Part shown: positions 18,798-21,008 of the stretch, one piece after another
How positions within the stretch are numbered: position 1 is the first letter of the stretch
How the letters are laid out: each line of letters opens with the position of its first letter
Virus record (IMG/VR): IMGVR_UViG_3300017957_000097
Span: 1-21,008 of that record
Direction: 5' to 3' (one strand)
Source of the DNA: a virus
Length of the DNA: 21,008 bases
Notes under the pieces: model-generated
The model's input: only the letters and a program-made list of their open reading frames with translations
What the model was told of the DNA's origin: nothing
Databases searched by the model: none
Position numbers and translations under genes: made by a program

Positions 18798-20338
18798 TGG
18801 GTCTGCGCACGCGACTATTTCGGGCTTTGGGGTATCAGCCCATTCGGCAACGTCGGCCGCGGCGTATGTATGAGGGGGCAACCATTAGCCGCTTGACCGC
18901 TGATTGGGTGGCTAGTGGCACGAGTGCCGACGCTGAAATTAATGGCAGCTTGAGCCGCCTGCGCAATCGTGCGCGGCAGTTAGTGCGTGACTCGGACTAT
19001 GCGCGGCAGGCCAAGCGGGCGGTGGTGTCAAATGTGATTGGCACGGGCATCAGGATGCAGGCCCAGGTGCCAATGCAACGCGGCGGCCGCTTGGATGATC
19101 AGATCAACGGCGCCATTGAAATGGCGTGGAAGCGCTGGGGATACAAAGAGCATTGCGACGTGGCGGGCCGGCTGTGCTTTGCCGAGATCGAGCGCATGGC
19201 GATTGGCGCTATGTGCGAAAGCGGCGAGGTTTTTATCCGCATGATCCGGCAGCCGTTTGGCGGCGGCCAGGTGCCTTTTGCGCTGCAGATCATTGAATCT
19301 GATCAGCTGGACGAGACCTACAACGGTGTTAGCACCATCTCCGGCAACGAATGGCGCATGGGCGTCGAGGTTGATAAATGGGGCCGGCCTGTTCAGTACG
19401 CATTTCTGGCCAAACACCCTGGTGATGGTCCGTTCTCCGGTTCGCCCGGCAAGCGACACCTGATGCTTCCTGCTTCTGAGGTCATCCATTTGGCGATCTT
19501 GGAGCGTCCGGGCCAGACCCGCGGCGTTACGTGGTTTGCCTCTGCGATCAAGCGGATGCATCACCTGTCGGGCTATGAAGAGGCTGAGGTTGTGCGCGCA
19601 CGGGCCAGTAGCGCGCTGATGGGTTTTATTACGTCGCCTGAGGGTGAGCTGGTAGGCGATGATGTGATTGACGGCGAGCGGGTTTCGTCGTTTGAGCCTG
19701 GCGTCTTTAAGTATCTGCAGCCGGGCGAGTCAGTCAGCGTGCCCAGCCTCGATGCGCCTGATGGGCAGTTTGAGCCGTTTTTGCGGGCGATGCTGCGGGC
19801 TGTTGCTGCTGGTATTGGCTGCAGCTATGAGTCGGTCAGCCGTGATTTCAGCCAGACCAACTACAGCAGCAGCCGGCTAGCGCTGTTGGAAGAACGGGAG
19901 CACTGGAAAACACTGCAGGATTACATGGTCAAGAATTTCCACCAGCCGGTCTATGCGGCATGGCTGGAAATGGCTGTGATGAGCGGCGCATTAAACCTGC
20001 CTTTGTACGAGGTGGAGCCCGATCGGTTTAAGCGCGTCAAGTGGGTGCCGCGTGCATGGGGCTGGGTTGATCCTCAGAAGGAAGTTGCCGCATACAAAGA
20101 GGCAATCCGCTGCGGTTTTAAAACGCTGTCTCAGGTTGTTGGTGAGCAAGGCGGCGATTTGGATGAATATTTGGCTGCTCGCAAAGCTGAGCTTGAAAAA
20201 CTTGAAGAACTGGGCATCGCTGTTGACACCGACCCCAATGTGATGACGGCAGCCGGAAGCCTGCAACCCGCTGCGGCGGAATCGACCGATTTGCCTAGCC
20301 CTGATGTAGAAACGAGTTCTGAAGATGAGAACGGATAA
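18797..20338 (+). CDS. Portal protein, lambda gpB family
   Basis: This 513-residue protein forms the dodecameric DNA entry channel. Recognisable stretches are ISRLTADWVASGTSADAEIN near residue 30, LRNRARQLVRDSDYARQAKR, AVVSNVIGTGIRMQAQ, MCESGEVFIRM, FALQIIESDQLDE, GRPVQYAFLAKHP, VIHLAILERPGQTRGVTWFA and FSQTNYSSSRLALLEE. These define the lambda-family portal (PF05136). The C-terminal tail is acidic and variable, ending PSPDVETSSEDENG. It overlaps the protease gene by 14 bases. The size is normal for the family. Confidence 0.95.
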   Translation: MGLRTRLFRALGYQPIRQRRPRRMYEGATISRLTADWVASGTSADAEINGSLSRLRNRARQLVRDSDYARQAKRAVVSNVIGTGIRMQAQVPMQRGGRLDDQINGAIEMAWKRWGYKEHCDVAGRLCFAEIERMAIGAMCESGEVFIRMIRQPFGGGQVPFALQIIESDQLDETYNGVSTISGNEWRMGVEVDKWGRPVQYAFLAKHPGDGPFSGSPGKRHLMLPASEVIHLAILERPGQTRGVTWFASAIKRMHHLSGYEEAEVVRARASSALMGFITSPEGELVGDDVIDGERVSSFEPGVFKYLQPGESVSVPSLDAPDGQFEPFLRAMLRAVAAGIGCSYESVSRDFSQTNYSSSRLALLEEREHWKTLQDYMVKNFHQPVYAAWLEMAVMSGALNLPLYEVEPDRFKRVKWVPRAWGWVDPQKEVAAYKEAIRCGFKTLSQVVGEQGGDLDEYLAARKAELEKLEELGIAVDTDPNVMTAAGSLQPAAAESTDLPSPDVETSSEDENG

Positions 20339-21008
20339 GATTAAAGGAAAAGCTGGTTTGCCGATGGACACAACAGAGCTTGAGATTGAGCAGCAACCAA
20401 GCGCTGAGGTTTCTGCGGCTGATTCCGCTGAGGAACTGAATCTGCGCGATTTAGAAGGTAAGTATCAGCGTGCAGAGCTGACCACCTTTGACGAGGTGGA
20501 AGACCGGACTTATGAGTTTCCTTTTAGCTCTGAGTATCCGGTGGCGCGGTATTTCGGAAACGAAATTCTGAGCCATGACGAGAAAGCGGCTGACCTGGCC
20601 CGGTTGAACGACGCGGCTCCGCTGCTGTTCAACCACAACCCTGATCGCGTGATTGGGGTTGTCGAGCGCGCATACGTTGACGGTCAAAAACGCCGTGGCT
20701 ATGTGCGCGTGCGGTTCAGCCGCAATCCGTTCGCCCAGGAAGTCCTAGGCGACGTGAAGGATGGCGTTCTTAGGAACGTCTCTTTCGGCTACTCCATCGA
20801 CAAAATGGAGGAGCGTGGCGGTGGCGATTTTGTCGCTACTGCTTGGACCCCTTACGAGGTGTCCGTGGTTTCTGTGCCGGCTGATCCCTCTGTAGGGGTT
20901 GGCCGTTCCTTAGAGACCGACTCCAACGCTGCTCCGGCAGCACCTCAACCTGATCCCATTCCTGAAATGGAAAACACCACCCCTGATCTGGCAGTGGTGC
21001 GGGCCGAA
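20325..21008 (+). CDS. HK97-type prohead protease, 3' end outside window, possibly fused to capsid
   Basis: The frame is open from ATG 20325 to the window end, so 228 residues are visible; an ATG at 20364 is the alternative start. The protease core (about 48-200) has EFPFSSEYPVARYFGNEILS, the catalytic His104 in LLFNHNPDRVIG, Ser153 in NVSFGYSI, and Glu178 in YEVSVVSVPADPS as the likely third residue. These are the S78/U35 prohead protease signatures. It matures the capsid by cutting the scaffold. After the core a proline- and Ala-rich linker (SNAAPAAPQPDPIPEMENTT) continues without a stop. This is expected for a protease-scaffold or protease-major capsid fusion, but the rest is not visible. 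Head genes of HK97 type thus follow a lambda-type terminase and portal. Confidence 0.85.
   Translation, partial: MRTDKIKGKAGLPMDTTELEIEQQPSAEVSAADSAEELNLRDLEGKYQRAELTTFDEVEDRTYEFPFSSEYPVARYFGNEILSHDEKAADLARLNDAAPLLFNHNPDRVIGVVERAYVDGQKRRGYVRVRFSRNPFAQEVLGDVKDGVLRNVSFGYSIDKMEERGGGDFVATAWTPYEVSVVSVPADPSVGVGRSLETDSNAAPAAPQPDPIPEMENTTPDLAVVRAE

Noticed and set aside
19028-19564. Leftward open frame of 178 codons
   Set aside because: It is antisense to the portal gene, a product of GC-rich codon bias.
1-21008. tRNA genes, CRISPR arrays, insertion sequences, integrase and attachment sites
   Set aside because: I looked for TpsiC-like motifs, regular direct repeats with spacers, transposase motifs and tyrosine/serine recombinase motifs and saw none. 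Reading by eye cannot fully exclude a diverged tRNA.

Overview
The window is a dense stretch of tailed-phage DNA, either a free phage genome or a prophage segment, most likely infecting a picocyanobacterium of the Synechococcus/Cyanobium type. The phage assignment rests on recognisable families: a lambda-type large terminase, a lambda-family portal, an HK97-type prohead protease, an endolysin, RecE/RecT recombination proteins and a primase/VapE-like ATPase. The cyanobacterial host is an inference. It rests on several small proteins of kinds I associate with marine cyanophages: a 45-residue basic protein ending RGQGR, a GPWHVGPF protein, a compact HNH protein and a possible NblA-like protein. 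I see no integrase, tRNA gene, IS element or CRISPR array.

Layout. (1) 1-2112, rightward: end of the tail/host-recognition module, with a DUF7483-like fibre protein cut by the window edge, a tail-assembly-like protein, an Ig-like protein, a small collagen/coiled-coil protein and the small basic protein. (2) 2137-4749, rightward: lysis module with several tiny membrane proteins, a GH24 + M15 two-domain endolysin and a dCTP-deaminase-family protein, closed by a clear intrinsic terminator at 4773-4800. The last small membrane ORF ends on a dnaX-type slippery heptamer (A AAA AAG TAG). The -1 frame behind it is open for 78 codons and has no usable start codon, so a programmed frameshift is the most interesting candidate here. 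(3) 4800-5818: two small leftward genes, then a small acidic protein and an HNH endonuclease rightward.

(4) 8717-5916, leftward: about thirteen very small genes, nearly all linked by ATGA or short overlaps. They include a zinc-ribbon protein, a membrane-anchored HTH protein, an AP2-like protein, an HTH protein and a DUF3310 protein. This looks like a polycistronic early accessory operon. (5) 8776-8955: one small rightward gene. (6) 10931-8956, leftward: recE-like nuclease, recT, an excisionase-like HTH protein and an unknown. (7) 10970-14821, rightward: SF2 helicase, VRR-NUC nuclease and a 680-residue prim-pol/VapE-like protein. The divergent gap between modules 6 and 7 carries a perfect tandem 10-bp repeat and an inverted repeat.

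(8) 14822-15006: a compact non-coding region with a pyrimidine tract, an AT-rich island, a GA tract, a long imperfect inverted repeat and a telomere-like G-quadruplex sequence. It is a candidate replication or regulatory locus. (9) 15007-21008, rightward: a gpZ-like morphogenesis protein, a 194-base gap with three CGGGTC motifs (candidate terminase-recognition region), small and large terminase, an Ig/gpW-like head-tail joining protein, portal, and a prohead protease that runs off the window end and may be fused to the capsid protein.

Together the genes describe a phage that brings its own recombination and replication-initiation set but no DNA polymerase in this window, packages with a lambda-type terminase, builds an HK97-type head, and lyses with a two-activity endolysin. 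Many starts lack a clear Shine-Dalgarno, so start choices rest largely on overlaps and family length.
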